This document shows, piece after piece, positions 62,648 through 64,000 of a DNA stretch of 64,000 nt. The notes under the pieces are model-generated. The model saw only the letters and a program-made list of their open reading frames with translations, had not been told where the DNA came from and ran no database searches. How positions within the stretch are numbered: the first letter of the stretch is position 1; the number at the start of each line of letters is the position of its first letter. Origin of the DNA: Avibacterium volantium_A (GTDB lineage Bacteria; Pseudomonadota; Gammaproteobacteria; Enterobacterales; Pasteurellaceae); contig NZ_JBMMGT010000013.1 of assembly GCF_049366555.1 (NCBI RefSeq), forward strand, positions 3,107 to 67,106, written 5' to 3'. Made by a program: the position numbers and the translations under genes.

Positions 62648-63810
62648 TGATGTCGCAACTTTCTGAGGTTTATATTAATTCTGTGACAAGTTTTTTGCCA
62701 AATGATCCCGTTACCAATGATCAAATGGAAGCCGTGTTGGGAATGGTCGGTGATGTGCCTTCCCGTGTCCGCAATATGATTTTACGTTCTAATGCCATTC
62801 GCACACGCTATTACGCCCTTGATCCAAAAACACGCCAAGCTACGCACAGCAGCACAGAACTTGCAGTCTGTGCCATTGAAAAATTAGTGGAACAGGGCTT
62901 TGATATACAGCAGCTTGACTGTTTAGCCTGCGGCACCTCTTACCCTGATCAAATTATGCCGGGGCAAGGGGTGATGGTACACGGCTTAATTCCCAATGCG
63001 CCGGCTTGCGAAGTGCTAACCACCGCTGGGGTTTGCGTGGCGGGAATGGCGGCGATGAAACACGCTTATAATGCCATTCGCACAGGGGAGCATCAAAATG
63101 CGATTGCGGTTGCTTCCGAAACGGCTTCAGCAGTAATGCGGAGCGAAAATTTTCGTTCAGAAATCAATCATAAACAATTAGACAATGCCAAGCCTGAAAT
63201 CGGCTTTGAAAAAGATTTTTTACGTTGGATGCTATCAGATGGAGCTGGTGCAGCACAACTCAGCCACCGCCCAAATCCACAAGGCATTAGCTTTAAAATT
63301 CATTGGATTGATCTCATCTCCTACGCCAATGAAATGCCTGTTTGTATGTATGCAGGGGCAGAAATCGACAATGGCAAGTTTATTAGCTGGAAAGCGGTGG
63401 ATAACGAACACCGCGACAAATACAGCCTAATGGCAATTAAACAAGATGTAAAATTGCTCAATGAAAATATCGTTAGTTACACGGTGGAAAAAGCCTTATC
63501 GCGTTTAATCGACAAATATCAGCTCAGCGCTGAAAAAATTGATTATTTTCTACCGCACTATTCTTCAGGCTTTTTCCGTAACAAATTATCGGAAGGGTTA
63601 CAGCGCATTCAGTTTGATATTCCGCAAGAAAAATGGTTTACCAACCTTGCCGAAAAAGGAAACACAGGCTCCGCTTCCATTTACATTATTTTAGAAGAGT
63701 TTATGCGCACTTTCCCACTCAAAAATGGGCAGAAAGTGCTGTGCTATATTCCTGAGAGCGGTCGTTTTTCCTCTTGTTTTATGCTGTTGGAGGTGGTGAA
63801 TGGAAATTGA
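62647..63810 (+). CDS. DarB-like ketosynthase III
   Basis: A 387-residue FabH-fold ketosynthase. The catalytic Cys is in TTAGVCVAGMAAM (about residue 121), His in YFLPHYSSGF (about residue 304) and Asn in EKGNTGSASIY (about residue 338), so the Cys-His-Asn triad is complete. DarB enzymes join two beta-ketoacyl chains to form the ring precursor of dialkylresorcinols. Together with the DarA-like gene it suggests a resorcinol branch beside the aryl polyene. Starts at ATGATG; either Met is possible. Confidence 0.87.
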   Translation: MMSQLSEVYINSVTSFLPNDPVTNDQMEAVLGMVGDVPSRVRNMILRSNAIRTRYYALDPKTRQATHSSTELAVCAIEKLVEQGFDIQQLDCLACGTSYPDQIMPGQGVMVHGLIPNAPACEVLTTAGVCVAGMAAMKHAYNAIRTGEHQNAIAVASETASAVMRSENFRSEINHKQLDNAKPEIGFEKDFLRWMLSDGAGAAQLSHRPNPQGISFKIHWIDLISYANEMPVCMYAGAEIDNGKFISWKAVDNEHRDKYSLMAIKQDVKLLNENIVSYTVEKALSRLIDKYQLSAEKIDYFLPHYSSGFFRNKLSEGLQRIQFDIPQEKWFTNLAEKGNTGSASIYIILEEFMRTFPLKNGQKVLCYIPESGRFSSCFMLLEVVNGN

Positions 63811-64000
63811 TGACATTCCCCAAGACAATAGTCGCATTTTTCGCGGGCAAAAAAAGATCATCTACGCCACGCAAAATGGGCATTACCAGCCTAGCACTAG
63901 CACAGGCTGGCAAACGGAAGAATTTGCTACCCACCAAGCCGTTGATGCCTTAAATGAACTGACTGAACAGGCATTGCAGGCGGTTAAAAAAGGGGAAAAG
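63800..64000 (+). CDS. Small conserved protein following DarB (3' end outside window)
   Basis: Begins MEIDDIPQDNSRIFRGQKKI with IIYATQNGHYQPSTSTGWQT, open to the window end (67 residues visible). It overlaps the DarB stop by 11 bp, so it is coupled. I do not recognise a fold. Similar short genes lie after the ketosynthase in hybrid APE/DAR clusters (from memory of gene order), so more cluster genes are likely downstream. Confidence 0.75.
   Translation, partial: MEIDDIPQDNSRIFRGQKKIIYATQNGHYQPSTSTGWQTEEFATHQAVDALNELTEQALQAVKKGEK

Overview
The window is a chromosomal segment of a Pasteurellaceae bacterium (Gammaproteobacteria). The basis is the H. influenzae-type uptake signal AAGTGCGGT/ACCGCACTT scattered through the intergenic gaps and some genes, often as inverted pairs that act as terminators. 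Housekeeping genes match gamma-proteobacterial families (spc and alpha ribosomal operons, NadR, RelA, ComM, PLD-type PssA). The species cannot be fixed from sequence alone. The aryl-polyene/dialkylresorcinol-type genes would fit a yellow-pigmented member such as Avibacterium or Aggregatibacter (inference).

Layout. (1) 1-5.6 kb: end of the spc operon (rpsE partial, rpmD, rplO, secY, rpmJ) and the whole alpha operon (rpsM, rpsK, rpsD, rpoA, rplQ), with the S4-binding alpha-operon leader before rpsM. (2) 5.7-11.6 kb: ribB under an FMN riboswitch, ubiK, nadR, a metallophosphoesterase, comM, engB. (3) 11.7-13.9 kb: a small accessory patch with an antitoxin, a frameshifted RelE/ParE-type toxin, an HTH regulator with operator-like repeats, and a decayed restriction-type DNA methylase. 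(4) 14-19.3 kb: icd, rluE, nudJ, yagU, ruvX, yqgE, rsmE. (5) 19.4-31.5 kb: a type I restriction-modification and defence island. It holds hsdR, a half-size hsdS, an AlbA_2/ATPase-like protein, a GIY-YIG protein, a RhuM remnant, hsdS, hsdM, two truncated silent hsdS cassettes facing each other, and a tyrosine recombinase between them. Two families of 32-bp repeats at matching places in active and silent hsdS sequences mark it as a probable DNA-inverting, phase-variable specificity locus. (6) 31.6-42.7 kb: recO (apparently starting at AUC), rlmD, relA, dgkA, fbaA, pgk, an RNase T2, a YfhL ferredoxin, yfiF, pssA. (7) 42.8-43.8 kb: a degenerate IS3-family element. (8) 43.9-64 kb: an aryl polyene (APE) type II polyketide operon on the minus strand, flanked on the plus strand by DarA- and DarB-like genes and a third gene that runs off the window.

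How the genes work together. The APE operon has everything expected for building a polyene on carrier proteins: two ACPs, two acyl-ACP ligase-like enzymes (one fused to a dehydratase), two active ketosynthases, a chain-length-factor-like partner without the active-site Cys, a ketoreductase, and a separate hotdog dehydratase. It also has acyltransferases, a glycosyltransferase, a thioesterase, and an export set (MMPL transporter, LolA-like carrier, DUF3261 lipoprotein) that would attach and move the product to the outer membrane. A flavoprotein with the WxWxIP halogenase signature lies in the operon, so a modified aryl head group is possible. With DarA/DarB alongside, the product may be an APE-dialkylresorcinol ester of the flexirubin/arcuflavin type; that is an inference from gene content.

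The two most distinctive systems are the hsdS inversion locus, which contains an exact 497-bp duplicate of the expressed second target-recognition domain, and the APE-DAR hybrid cluster.
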